From Cryptosporidium bovis (Eukaryota > Apicomplexa > Conoidasida > Eucoccidiorida > Cryptosporidiidae): a DNA stretch of 64,000 nt. The notes under the pieces were generated by a model. That model was not told the origin of the DNA, ran no database searches, and worked only from the letters and a program-made list of their open reading frames with translations. Of the stretch, positions 19,813 to 31,000 are shown piece by piece. The DNA lies in assembly GCA_009768925.2 (NCBI GenBank), contig VHIT02000041.1:124001-188000 (forward strand). The letters are read 5' to 3'. The position numbers were made by a program, and so were the translations under genes. Positions within the stretch are counted from its first letter, which is position 1. Each line of letters begins with the position of its first letter.

Positions 19813-22800
19813 ACAATTCTGAGTTTTCCCCATTGGTTATAGGCATTTGAAAGCAATAAAGACTCGACGCTTCTATACATTGACTCCGGTATAACAATAT
19901 AGTTACAACTATGATCATCTTGATTGTCAGGATTAGATTTAACAAGTAATTCTTGAGATTTGTTTGATTCACATGGATTATAGTTTTTCATATTATACTT
20001 TAGGGATTTATATATGCATGACCACAGATCTGTTATCATAATTGGTTTCACCGAAGATATGCTACTACTTGAATTTGAACTTCCCATGACTAGACATTTG
20101 CCCAAACCCTTTCCTCTGCCACCCATATCGTCACTCGTAATTATTTTATTCAAACTATACTTTTCGTCTGTTTCAAGAGTAATGTTGTCAGCAAAAGAGT
20201 CGTATTCTACATTTATCTCCTTGTTTTCATTTTTACCACCAAAAGTTCTATTTGTTATTCCGACTCCCGTTTCGGTCTTCTCTTGAACTTTTCTCGTGCT
20301 AGAATCGTCACATCCCATGCCAATAAAATACTCGTCCTCGTTAACTTTTTCAGATGAGTGATGAGTTTCAAAGTTTGAATTTTCAATACTGTTATTGATA
20401 TTATTGTCATTATTACTGCCAATGCAGTTGTTGTCATTACCACTTAAAAACCTATTGCTTCTAATTCTGCTTAATTTTTCCTCCTCTAATGTGTGTTTAA
20501 TAATATCTTTTATATAGAACCCTGCCAATTTATACAATGTTTTAACAGTTCTCTCAGAAAATACCAGCTTTTCACCTGAATTATCAGGCAAGCTCGCTTT
20601 ACTTTGAGATAGATTGTTTTCAGCAGAATTAGCATCTAAATCTAAAGTTGAGTTGTCTCTTTTATTTTGTTTACTCCAAAATTTAACTATTTTCCCAATG
20701 TTAATGCCATTATATTTACTACTATTACTAAGTTCGAGACCCAATGTGTTGTCAATAGACCTTATATAATTACCATATTCATTTAATCTTTTGTAAAATA
20801 AATGAAAGCTATCTTTCCTAGTGACATTTTCTTCTCCCACAATTTTGCATGAAACCCCAAAATTATTAGGTATCATCTTAGACAAATACGTACAGGGTCC
20901 ATTTATATCTAAGCTCATAATACTTGCTGAACACCTTTGCCTAGAGTGTCTAAGCATTTGCAATAATACCTCTTCCTTTGTATGCATGTTGTAATGGCCT
21001 CCGTGCTTGCTTATAGATCTCTTTGATGTCAATTGAGAACCTAACAACATAGTCCCACTGCCACTTTCGTATATTTGGCTCGAGTTAGATTGCCCGTAAT
21101 TTGAATTTTGGGTATAATTCTGGCTTTGAGACTTAATATGAACTCCATCTATAGCTGAAGAGACTGTGGGGAGATTTGAATGGTTAATTGGTGAATTAGA
21201 TGAATTTGGTGATTTTATTAGACTTGAACTAAACCCACTCGAGTTCTTGTGGCAATTATCAAGTATATTATTATCTATTCTGTTTGAACCAGGAGAATAA
21301 CGAGGCGGAAAATTCCAATCATTATTATTTGCTGCGTCAAAATCTATATTATCATTTCTATCATCATTGCATTCATTTTGCCTTGCTGATTGAATTGAAG
21401 ATGACCTCAATAAATCTGGATTATTTTTAGAGAAATACTCCTTCAATATATTCTCCAATATCTCGACCAGTTGACCCCCTTTAAGCATAGACATTAAGTG
21501 CCCATGAAATTCATTTATTTTAATATCTCTATTTATTAAGGATGAAACTAATAATAATATGGAATTTATATGTTCTCTGGGTATTACTCTCACAATTGAA
21601 TTCATTAACTCGTCACTTATGTTACTTGGGACTTCTACTTGAAAAGTTGAAATTCCTAAATTAACTGTATCTGTCCTCAATTCTACCTCTTTCTTTACTG
21701 AAACCTCATTATTATACTGAATGTTGCAGTCCATTCTTGAATTTTTTTGTTTGACACCGTTTTTCGATTTTGATTGATATTTGGCTCTGAGTTTAATCTT
21801 AGGTATTTGCGAACCCTCACTTTCCCTTAATGTCGTTCTCGAGTTCTTTTTCGTTAAATTATTATGTTTAGTTCTGTTTTTTGTTCCTTGAGTATTCGGA
21901 ACTTCTGTTTGAATAAATATATTTGAGGAGTGAGACCCAACTGGATTAACAAAGGTTTGTGAACTAATTACCTGAGTTACTGGTATTTCCGAATAAGATT
22001 GAGGTTGCATATTGCTATTTTGAGTATACACATTTTGATAAATTTGATTTTGATGTTGTTGAGAACCATAGCTTTGAGAAGATTGAGAGTGAGTTTGTGG
22101 CTGAATTGTATGATACTGAATAGGATGAAATTGGATATTTGGGTGATAATAAGACGACTGAGACTGGGAAATTTTTTGAGAAACCTGTGTTTGAGGAACT
22201 TGCATTTGAGACTGTGAATACTGTTGAGAATAAGATTGAGGATAGGATTGAGAGTACATTTGAGAATGAGACTGAGGATGGGGTTGAGAATAAGAAGAGT
22301 TGGATTGAGGGTGGCATTGATAATGAACTTGAGGATTAGATTGAGGATGAGGTTGAACATGTGACTGGGAATGAGGATGTGAGTGAGAATATGATTGAGA
22401 ATAGGGATAAGACTGGGACTGGGAATAGGACTGAGAATAATGCTGCGAGTAAGGCTGAGAATAAGACTGTGAGTATGACTGAGAATGCGATTTTTGTTGG
22501 GGTTGGGGTTGTGATTGTGGTTTATGTTTCATTTGTGATTGTGAGCATGTATTGTTAAATGCATTAACATTGTAACCTTGCTTTGTAAATTGTTGAGATA
22601 TATACTGCGAACTTACCATGTTGGGATTATTATTACTACAGTAATTTGGAATGATATTATTACCAACACTGGAATTATTATTTTTTCCGTTCATTTCAGT
22701 TTCACCAACATTGCTACTATTGCTGCCTCCGACATTAGTTATAATATTCATAGATCTATTAGTGTGTCGAATATCATATATATTTTTAGATGAAATCCCC

Positions 22801-23363
22801 ATATGATTACTTATGTAACCACTAGGATCAGGCAGAGAATTTGGAATAGCACAGCTCTGAGGCAATACCTGACTTTGTGTTTGAATTAAATGCTGATCTT
22901 TATATTGTGAAATATAATAAGGTTGATTACAATTAATACCAATTTGGATTCTCTCATTTTTTTCGGTTTGCAAATTGTCACCTCTAATACTTTTATTAAC
23001 AGTTACATTATCATGACCACCATCTCCGTGAAACAGTATTATATTGTGATTCTTAATATTATTTACATTGTTTCCGTTATTAATATTGTTTTTATTTACA
23101 TCACCAACACCTATTGAAGCAATATTGTTTCTACCTCCAGTATAATTTTGATATCTGTCTCCAACTCTTGAATTTGAATTAATATGTACATATCTATAAT
23201 ATTCCTGAGAATGAACTCCATCTAAACCTGCCGTTAAACTGCTACTATTAATAAGTCCTGAATTGTTATTTTTGCTATTGTTGAGGTAGCCAAAGTTATT
23301 ATTGTTACCATCGTTTTTAACTTTGCTACTGTTGATATTGTTTGAATAAGTCAATTCATTCAT
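19809..23363 (-). CDS. Gln/Ser/Asn-rich protein with possible TAF4-like RST segment
   Basis: 1184 residues, not firmly recognised. The N-terminal ~600 residues are Asn- then Gln/Ser/Tyr/His/Pro-rich, including many YSQ and SQ/PQSH repeats at about 22000-22540. A short basic stretch ([14 protein letters not shown]...KIKLRAKYQ) follows. The segment [20 protein letters not shown]...FHGHLMSML (about 21460-21600) has the helix pattern of the RST domain of TAF4, a TFIID subunit, and a Q-rich N-terminus is typical of TAF4. This is a weak pattern match and needs a profile search. The C-terminal third has short conserved-looking blocks ([20 protein letters not shown] and a closing [22 protein letters not shown]) separated by Asn/Ser-rich spacers. 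The nucleus is the likely location by inference. Confidence 0.8.
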   Translation of the reverse strand: MNELTYSNNINSSKVKNDGNNNNFGYLNNSKNNNSGLINSSSLTAGLDGVHSQEYYRYVHINSNSRVGDRYQNYTGGRNNIASIGVGDVNKNNINNGNNVNNIKNHNIILFHGDGGHDNVTVNKSIRGDNLQTEKNERIQIGINCNQPYYISQYKDQHLIQTQSQVLPQSCAIPNSLPDPSGYISNHMGISSKNIYDIRHTNRSMNIITNVGGSNSSNVGETEMNGKNNNSSVGNNIIPNYCSNNNPNMVSSQYISQQFTKQGYNVNAFNNTCSQSQMKHKPQSQPQPQQKSHSQSYSQSYSQPYSQHYSQSYSQSQSYPYSQSYSHSHPHSQSHVQPHPQSNPQVHYQCHPQSNSSYSQPHPQSHSQMYSQSYPQSYSQQYSQSQMQVPQTQVSQKISQSQSSYYHPNIQFHPIQYHTIQPQTHSQSSQSYGSQQHQNQIYQNVYTQNSNMQPQSYSEIPVTQVISSQTFVNPVGSHSSNIFIQTEVPNTQGTKNRTKHNNLTKKNSRTTLRESEGSQIPKIKLRAKYQSKSKNGVKQKNSRMDCNIQYNNEVSVKKEVELRTDTVNLGISTFQVEVPSNISDELMNSIVRVIPREHINSILLLVSSLINRDIKINEFHGHLMSMLKGGQLVEILENILKEYFSKNNPDLLRSSSIQSARQNECNDDRNDNIDFDAANNNDWNFPPRYSPGSNRIDNNILDNCHKNSSGFSSSLIKSPNSSNSPINHSNLPTVSSAIDGVHIKSQSQNYTQNSNYGQSNSSQIYESGSGTMLLGSQLTSKRSISKHGGHYNMHTKEEVLLQMLRHSRQRCSASIMSLDINGPCTYLSKMIPNNFGVSCKIVGEENVTRKDSFHLFYKRLNEYGNYIRSIDNTLGLELSNSSKYNGINIGKIVKFWSKQNKRDNSTLDLDANSAENNLSQSKASLPDNSGEKLVFSERTVKTLYKLAGFYIKDIIKHTLEEEKLSRIRSNRFLSGNDNNCIGSNNDNNINNSIENSNFETHHSSEKVNEDEYFIGMGCDDSSTRKVQEKTETGVGITNRTFGGKNENKEINVEYDSFADNITLETDEKYSLNKIITSDDMGGRGKGLGKCLVMGSSNSSSSISSVKPIMITDLWSCIYKSLKYNMKNYNPCESNKSQELLVKSNPDNQDDHSCNYIVIPESMYRSVESLLLSNAYNQWGKLRIV
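22000..22540 (-). repeat. Ser/Tyr/Gln low-complexity coding repeat
   Basis: About 180 residues dominated by SYSQ, PHPQS and QSQ units inside the 1184-residue protein. The DNA is correspondingly repetitive (GAATA/GATTGAG-type hexamers on the plus strand), producing open antisense frames that are artefacts. Confidence 0.8.
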
Positions 23364-24073
23364 TCTTTTTCACATTTATATTCTGGTATTTTTTAGTTAC
23401 CTTTAATTAAATATAATTATTCCGTTAGCCGTGAAATATTAATCAAAAGAAGAGAGAAGTTAGATAAATAGGCATATATTGGAATTAATAACACTTTTCA
23501 TACAATTTTTACCATATAATTAAATGAAATTTCATTTATTATAAAGAAAAGTAATTTCCAACACACCTTATTGGATAAAAAAAACCCATAATCATTAAAT
23601 GAGGCTTTGGCGCCAGCTCAAAAATAATAGAAATACAATTTCTCACATTGCAAATCGATCTAAATAAGGAAAATGAAAGTGTTTAGTACTTAAAACTGAG
23701 AGAAAAGAAAGAAAATTCATGAAATAACAGATATTTTGTAATAATTTTGCTTTATATCCAAAAGAGAAAGATCATTAAAGGTCAAAACGACTATTATGAG
23801 CATGCAATACTAACAAATTACTATAAAAGAGAAGTCAAGATGAAACATGTAGAATAAAATAAACAAATTGACATTATATCATTCTGTCTTTGTTCATATT
23901 TACTCTTGACTTTCTTCAAATTGCCTCAATATATTAACTCTTATGTAATTAGTGTATTTTTTCAACATTTCGCTTGTTTGATCTTGTCTTTTATGATTAA
24001 AAGCCTTATGTGTCGTCCTTTAACAAACATAACACGTAATAAGAGTTAATAAGTAAATAGAACAATTTTTAAA
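23364..24073. other. Intergenic region with E2F-like site
   Basis: About 710 A/T-rich bases between two minus-strand genes. It contains TTTGGCGCCA at 23606-23615. No other gene is seen. Confidence 0.6.
23606..23615. promoter_or_regulatory. E2F-like site TTTGGCGCCA
   Basis: About 243 bases upstream of the ATG of the 1184-residue gene on the minus strand. Same core and similar distance as at calcineurin A. Confidence 0.5.
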
Positions 24074-25171
24074 TTAGTTTAAATCGGATGTACTAATTGA
24101 ATTATCCTTACAGACATTTCGGAGTACTTTTTGAATATTGATGATTTCATCAGTGCCACTTAAACTTGTAATCCAGGCTTCGGCACTAACACGATCGAGC
24201 TTGGCTTTCCAAACCATAAGTAAATCTCTAACTACGCTTCTGGAAACCATACCTTTGTTTTTAACCCATTCAGAATAGAAGGATAATAAATGTTTTGCTG
24301 CTTCTGGATTTTCACAACATTCAGTCGCTTCATTTGCAGCTTCAATTGTAAGTTGGTTTCCATAAGTCGATTTTAGCGCTTCTAAGAGGTCAATTGACGG
24401 AAGGAATGATTCATTATCAGCCAAGTCACGGATAGTAGTCGATATTTGGCTAACCAACACCTTATTTGAATTAATCTTGTTTATCCCCGACGCTTTTTTT
24501 GTGATATTCAACGTTTTCTTGTCTGTAGATTCAATTTCTAGTACTTTTTTCAGCATTTCCTCGTAGTTAAATTTGTCACCTAGTGATAGCTTATTTAATA
24601 TTGCTTCCGCCTCTTCCCTAGTTAATACCTCACCACCAATGCTTGTTAACCAAATGAACTGTTTCCTTGTGATCATACCATTCTTATTCAAATCGAATTT
24701 CCTAAAGTACGACACCATGTAATCAAGATGATCTTCTGGGTGAATAATGGATGTACTCCATCTTTCAAATTCATCAAATGTTACACTATCTCCCACTTCT
24801 TGTCTCAATTTCTCGAGATCTGCTTTAGATGGTGCTAAACCTATTCTGTGCGCCAAGTGGTTTGCCTCTTCCAATGAACATTTCCCACCAGATGCAGTTT
24901 CATTAAACATCTCTCTTATTATATCTGCTTCCCCCTCCTCAAAAGCCTCCTCAATTGCCTCAGAATCTTTTACACTATTGATTTCATCACTCTTACCATC
25001 TAAATTGCTTTCAGAATATTCACTGTCATAATCACTTTCCTCACTTTCTGAATAATACCCTACAAACACACCATATTCGAGTCTTCCAGACTTCTTGAAG
25101 TCATTATAGACCACATCACAACCAGAAGTGCATGCTCCTGAACACCCTGTGCTGTTCAATAATGATAGCAT
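24074..25171 (-). CDS. Myosin light chain-like protein (MTIP/MLC1 type), apparently duplicated
   Basis: 365 residues from ATG 25171; an in-frame GTG at 25192 is rejected as the start. Residues 80-213 resemble the apicomplexan MTIP/MLC1 light chain that links myosin A to the glideosome: GLAPSKADLE, SIIHPEDHLDYMV and the EF-hand-like loop D160-Q171 (DLNKNGMITRKQ). The last loop position is Gln rather than Glu, so calcium binding is doubtful. The N-terminus has cysteines at 10, 14 and 18, possible acylation sites as in T. gondii MLC1, then an acidic Ser/Glu/Asp stretch. Residues about 235-353 look like a degenerate second copy: NPEAAKHLLSFYSEWVKNKG lines up with HPEDHLDYMVSYFRKFDLNK. Typical MTIP is about 200 residues. 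It is divergently paired with a related gene. Confidence 0.75.
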   Translation of the reverse strand: MLSLLNSTGCSGACTSGCDVVYNDFKKSGRLEYGVFVGYYSESEESDYDSEYSESNLDGKSDEINSVKDSEAIEEAFEEGEADIIREMFNETASGGKCSLEEANHLAHRIGLAPSKADLEKLRQEVGDSVTFDEFERWSTSIIHPEDHLDYMVSYFRKFDLNKNGMITRKQFIWLTSIGGEVLTREEAEAILNKLSLGDKFNYEEMLKKVLEIESTDKKTLNITKKASGINKINSNKVLVSQISTTIRDLADNESFLPSIDLLEALKSTYGNQLTIEAANEATECCENPEAAKHLLSFYSEWVKNKGMVSRSVVRDLLMVWKAKLDRVSAEAWITSLSGTDEIINIQKVLRNVCKDNSISTSDLN

Positions 25172-25841
25172 CTTTATTAGTTTATATCTCACTCCTTACT
25201 TCTAAAGTTGCCTTTAAACCCCTTTTTGCAATTTTTCTTCTTTCTATTCAACAAAAAAAATGCTCGTAAATTCAATACTTGATTTGTTTATATCTGTTTG
25301 TAATAGGTACTAGTGCACTTTTATACATTTATTCCTCGCTTTATCCCTCTTGTCATGGCGTAACTGAGCAACAGGTAACGTAATCCATATTTTTAGATTT
25401 AAACATGCAACTGCGCCCGCCTGGAATGCCCGCCTGATTGTGTTTCTTACAATATAATCTGGAAATGAAAAACAACTGCTCGAAAAAGAAAAGATATGGT
25501 TGGTTTCACCATTAACATATGATTAAAATAACGCCAAAAATAAGTTGTTTTATGACTATTATTAGACAAACACTCGTGATGCTTAGCTTTTTTCTTCTTA
25601 ATTTTTTTCCTGGAACTTGTAAAACAGGGAATTAAAGATTATATTGGCGGTAAACCGTGTTTATTTTTATACGTTTTTAAATTACAATAATAAAATTGGT
25701 TAATTCCCTCTTTCAGAGCATTATTTGTTCTTCTCTAATAGATTAGGAGTGGCGTTTTATAAATACTCTTTGATTATTTTATCTACATATCACACACTTT
25801 CTTAAACATTGCAATACTGCAATAATTGCATTAAATGCAAG
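25172..25841. promoter_or_regulatory. Bidirectional promoter region of two light-chain-like genes
   Basis: About 670 bases between divergent start codons. It contains GCCCGCCTG twice (25415-25423 and 25428-25436, a 13-base step) and an E2F-like TTGGCGGTAAA at 25644-25654. These are the only GC-rich blocks in the spacer. No core promoter element can be identified. Confidence 0.45.
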
Positions 25842-26919
25842 ATGGCCCCAACAAAGGTTGTAAGTTTGCCTTATTTGTTTTGATGGATATGAATAAGAAC
25901 GCAGATTTGTTTTTTCTATCCGAGTTTGTAAAACGAGTGCAATGGTAACAAACAAAATAGAGCAGGATAATTTCAATATTTTTTTATTAACAATTGTAAG
26001 CCTGTTATTACAATACGGTGTTATACTGTGTGTACTTGATATTCATCAAAATTTAATTAAATGATTTACTATTTCATTGACACTAAATTGTTAATTTGAT
26101 GTTGATTTATTAAAACAAACGTGAAATCGATAACCCATGCAAAACAAACCCTTATTTTTGCTTAATAGAATAGAGATAAAATAGAATTTGCATTTAGAGA
26201 TGCAGCTGTAAGTTTAATATTAAGAAAAAATTAAAACATTATTGATTCAAAACACATTACTAACTATGAATTAAACAACTATTTATTTTTTCACTTTATA
26301 ATTACACTTCTTATTTATTAGGGAAACGGACCAACAATACAAACATCTAAAGTTGGTGAGATAGTCAGAAGAATGGTTAGTTTTAAAAGAAAAAAATGTC
26401 TCCACTCAAAAATTAACCATACTAAATTCTAAATGAACAGGGTCTAGCTCCTTCTGAAGCCGAAATAGAACAATTTATGGCTACAGTTGGCCAACAATGC
26501 GATTTGGCCAAATTTATTAGGTTTTGTGATTCAATTGTGCATCCTGAGGATACATATGATAATCTAGTTCAATTTTTCAAATCTTATGACTCAAAAGTAA
26601 GTTCCTACTTCGCTTTTATGTACAACTGGCTATTAACTATTTGTTATTGTTAATAATTTCATGGCAATTACTTTTTAACCTTATATTAATATAAACGTTG
26701 TTTAGAATTCTGGCTCAATAACCTCCCAGCAACTAAAATCGCTATTTACAAACTCAGGTGAAGTATTATCAGAAAAGGAAATTGAAATGCTTATAAGGTG
26801 AGATACTAAAATTTATAATGAGTTGAATTAAAATAACTATCTTTATCATTTTTCCAATAAACAGAGAGTTCCCATCCAGTGATGGTGGATTTAACTATGA
26901 ACAGTTTCTCAAAGAGTAA
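25842..26919 (+). CDS. Myosin essential-light-chain/calmodulin-like protein (six exons)
   Basis: Rebuilt from exons 25842-25859, 26169-26207, 26322-26375, 26441-26596, 26706-26797 and 26865-26919, each with GT...AG boundaries (five donors GTAAGT, GTTAGT or GTGAGA), giving 137 residues ending FLKE. It reads MAPTKV, NRDKIEFAFRDAA, GNGPTIQTSKVGEIVRRM, then GLAPSEAEIEQF, SIVHPEDTYDNLV, the EF-like loop DSKNSGSITSQQ and NYEQFLKE. It shares LAPS, HPED, GEVL and FNYE with the neighbouring MLC1-like gene, so the two are paralogues. Loop position 12 is Gln, so calcium binding is uncertain. The size and fold suit an essential light chain bound to a myosin neck. Exon 1 is the weakest part; a sixth donor-like GTAAG overlaps the stop codon, so a further exon is possible. 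Confidence 0.78.
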
Positions 26920-28068
26920 GTTTTTATATAAGTATCTACCTTATTTAACTAAATCGTTTTATTCAAAATATTAGAGTCACATAATTCAAAAACAACAAAA
27001 ATATAATTTATACATTTAGATTGAATTTAGAGTTACAGGAACTCACCTTTAATTTTACATTTAATTTCAATAGTTTGCATGTGTGCAGCAATTAATGCAA
27101 TATTATATTTTGCAAGATTAAATTTAAAAGAATAGAGAAACCTCTTTGTATTTATAAAGGTGAAAATATGCATTTAACTCTCTTAAGTACCCTACCAAAA
27201 ATTTGTTTGTTATACATTTTTAGTTATGAATTAATTACTGTCACACAAATTACATCTACATAAATTATTAATAGCCAACAACACGAAGTCATACTACTGT
27301 TGTAGATAAATGAGCAGCTGTAGTTATGCATTAACCTATAAGATATGAGTTACTTAAATTTCATTTTTTTATTATAATTAATTCGCATTTTTTTTGCTTA
27401 TCAAGTGATTTTTTTCTATATGTACCAGCTACCCCCAGACCTTAGGGTGCATTTTGAGGGTCCTAGAATGCTTACTGCTTTTAAAATTATCTGAAAAAAA
27501 ATGCTGAAATAATAAAAAAAGAAAAATAGTTATATGGTTATATACATTAAATATATGTAAGTCATAAGTCATGATAATTTAATGTTAAATTTGTAAATTC
27601 TTATTCCTTTATTATTTTATAACTATACAGGTAAATATTCACATGTTTTAATATTTAAACAAGACACACACTTAAATAAAGGTATAATATCATTGTTTTT
27701 TTTCGAATCTTTTAATTTTAAGTTTTTTATTTATTTTTATATAATATAAATAACAATATAAACCATAAAATAGCTTGTAAATCAATAAATAAATGAAGAA
27801 ATAATAGTCACAATTTGACCTAATTAAGAAACAAACTTCAAATTTTCTTGTTCAGCAAGTTTTAATTAAATTTAATCATCAAACAAGAAATTCATTTGTT
27901 TAATTTATAAATAGAAACGAGTAACTAACTCAGTAATTGATTGGTTTTATAAATATATATCAAAAATAGAGAAAATAAATACAATTTTCAATAGAACGGA
28001 AGTGAGGCTAAATCAGTGTTGGATTTGATTTTCATGTTACAAAACTAGTTTTAAAGCACACTAAAAGA
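26920..28068. other. Long intergenic region before formin
   Basis: About 1.15 kb, very A/T-rich. The only distinct patch is 27420-27494, described separately. No tRNA or snRNA signature was recognised. Confidence 0.55.
27420..27494 (+). other. GC-richer island: 24-codon ORF or structured RNA
   Basis: ATG 27420 to TGA 27492 reads MYQLPPDLRVHFEGPR and then MLTAFKII, varied and protein-like, in a stretch much richer in G/C than its surroundings. It could be a small exon, a micro-ORF or part of a noncoding RNA. Complementary GACC (27437-27440) and GGTC (27459-27462) allow a small stem. No homology is recognised. Confidence 0.25.
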
Positions 28069-31000
28069 ATGAATAAAGGTACTCCTGGGAAAGGAGCACC
28101 TCCTGGAGCTGGTTTAGGTGTGTCTAAGAAAGCACTTGGACCACCTAAATTAGGGGGCAAGAAAAGCCTGCCAGTAAAGAAAAATGAGATTTCAAAGTCT
28201 ATACCATCCTCTCACCCTTTACCTTCACCTACTACTCACTCTCCTGATGTTTCAGCTTCAGTTCCTCCTTCAAATTCTTCTGTAGGGCCAGTATTAAATA
28301 AGTCGAGTTCATCTTTGGAGTTGAAAGATTCAAAATTGGGTCCCCCGATGAAATCAAAAGTTCCGAGTTCAACAGTTCTGAAAGATGGAGATGTTAAAGG
28401 TGGGTTAACAACTATAAAAAGTATATCAAAAGCAAAAACACATATTCAATCTCAAAGTTCAGTTCAAGATAAAATAGATGCTGCAACAAAAAGTTCAATA
28501 AAGACAACATTATTGAGAGATGAAAACAAACTATACAAGAATAATCTTTCAAATTGTGGTAGTGATACTGTGATAAGTAATAGAAATACATTTGTGGAGT
28601 CTACACTTCCATTTGAAGTTGGTCCAATAAATCGTCTTCTGTTTCAGGATAGATCATCATCTGAAAAAAGCTCAAGAAAGGAAATAATGGGTAAAAACTC
28701 AAAATTGACTAAGAGAGAGGATGGAATGTTTAATTTACATGTAAGTGTGTTGGATCCAGCACTGACAGAGACGGCAGAACATTCACTGGCAGCACTGACT
28801 CAAACATTTAAGGAAGAGTTTGCAACAAGACACTTTACATTGACAACAACAGAGAAGAATAACCTATTATTCGGGCAAACAGCACGTGCAAAGCCACAAA
28901 TGATAAATGAAAAATTCGGAGCTATGACAGATTCGCTGTTGTTGCTCCAAAAATTAGAGGAGTCTAGAGGTGGGGAAGTTCACGAAATTCAGAGGATAAT
29001 ACAAAGACTAAGAACTACAGCATTGGAAAAGTTTTTAAAGGCTCAATACTCTGAATCAATGTTAAGTGCATTGCATTGCTATGAAATATCAAGAGCATTT
29101 TTAACAAAATATCTGGGTCATCCATTAGAAGGAATAATGGTGATAGAGTTGATAATACTAGCAAAGTGTTGTGGTTTAACGGGAGAACTTAAGAAAGGAG
29201 AACATTATTTAAAAGAACTTAGATTGTTAATTGAAAATACAATTTTATCGGTAGCTGATAAAAAGAACGATTCGAAAATAGGAACAAAAAGTGATTCTAA
29301 TGTAAACAAAAATGCAGCAATGAGTGGAAACCCACATAATAATGGATCAGGGGCACCTTCTGGATCAGCAGGAAGTGGAGTAAGTGCAAGTGCAACTGTA
29401 ATGGGTCCAACAATTTCATGTGATTCATCAGTTTTATGTAGTTTGGTACTTACTACCGCTGACTTGTGCAGTTTGTATAGAGACCATGTTTCGGCTTCTT
29501 TTTATTTTGATAAATACTTAACATTAGTGAGTGAGGTTTATGGTCAGTCAGATTTGGTAATGAGTGATGCATATTCGACTGTTGCAAGTTATTATTTTAG
29601 AATTAAAAACTTTGAAAAGTGTAAGGAACTTATCTTGAATTGTTTAGAGATAAGAAGGGCAATATTAGGAGATCACAATAAGAATCCACCACATCCTAGA
29701 GTAGCTGATTGTTACTCAAATTTAGGATTAGTCTGTAGAGTGCTTGGAGACTGCAGGGAAGGGGTACAATATATAATGATTGCACTGGATATGTTGATGA
29801 GAATATACAACAATAGAGATTTTCCTCTAGTACAAGACAATATTTTGGCACTAGGTTGTATTTTTCACCAGGCAGGTAACTTCAGATATGCACTTGAACT
29901 ATACAATGAAGTTTATAGATATAGAAAAAGTACATTAGGGTTTGAACATCCAGACACTCGTTTTGTACTTGAGCTTATTAATCAATTGGATGCAGACACG
30001 CAAGTTTATTTAACTGAGAATATAAGAAACTGCACAGATTCTATATTTGTTCAAGATATTCAAAGAAAAGGTTTAGAGTCAAAGGAATCAATGGAGAGCT
30101 CAGCAGAAAACTATATTAGGGAGATAATTAAAGAATCTTTATCTAAATCGAGTAAAATAAATAGAATGATGTATGAGGAATCGTCAATTTTAGCAAGCCC
30201 AATATGTCCTAGCATAGACCAGCTTAGGTATCGTCAAGTAGAAACTTTTTTGATTGATCCAAAAAATTCAAAAGGATTAAATAAAGAAACAAAGTTCACG
30301 ACATCGCAAACTAACGAGATGATTTGCACCTCTAGAATAAGAGCACTCCATGGAGAAGTATTTCAAAGCTTAACTATAAGTTCTACTGCAATACTTCCAC
30401 ACTTGAAAGTAAGAGCAACTGGACCGGATCATTTAGCAGTATCTACAATGTTGTCTCTCCCTCCATTTGCAAAAAGTGAGAGAAAAAAACTCCCAATCAT
30501 TAATATTCCAAAGTTAACGAGAGGTTATCCGGTAATAGGTGATCAATCTGTAGTGATGATTATAAACGAAGATGCACAAGTATTACTCGCAAAGTGGAAT
30601 ATTCCTGAGCCTTGCGTAACACCAGATGGTAAATTAATTGCTCAGAATGAAACAGATGAGGAAACGGGACTTCCAATGTATCTTAAGCTCGTTGACTTTA
30701 GTGGTAAGGAAGAAATAGAGGGTTACTTTAAGGAACCAATATGGATTCCAAACGCAATTATACCCCTAGTTAGAATAAGAAACAAAAAAAAATCAGAATC
30801 AACTAAAACACAAAAATTAATACCACAAATGTTAATGGGTGGCTCCAGAGGCTTTCCTCTGGATATTATTGGTTTTGAACAAAAATTACCACCGGATGAT
30901 ATATTATCTAAAATAACAGGATCAAGACCGGATGTAGAGGAAATCGATTCAATAAAATTTCCTTGCATTTCATTTCTGGATTCAGATGGTCTTGTAATTA

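Noticed and set aside
22000-22540. Plus-strand frames rich in Glu/Asn opposite the SYSQ repeats
   Set aside because: They are shadows of the repetitive Ser/Tyr/Gln codons.
25779-25976. Minus-strand frame with a signal-peptide-like start (KLSCSILFVTIALVL)
   Set aside because: It begins at TTG, has no ATG, and lies opposite exon 1 and intron 1 of the six-exon light-chain gene.
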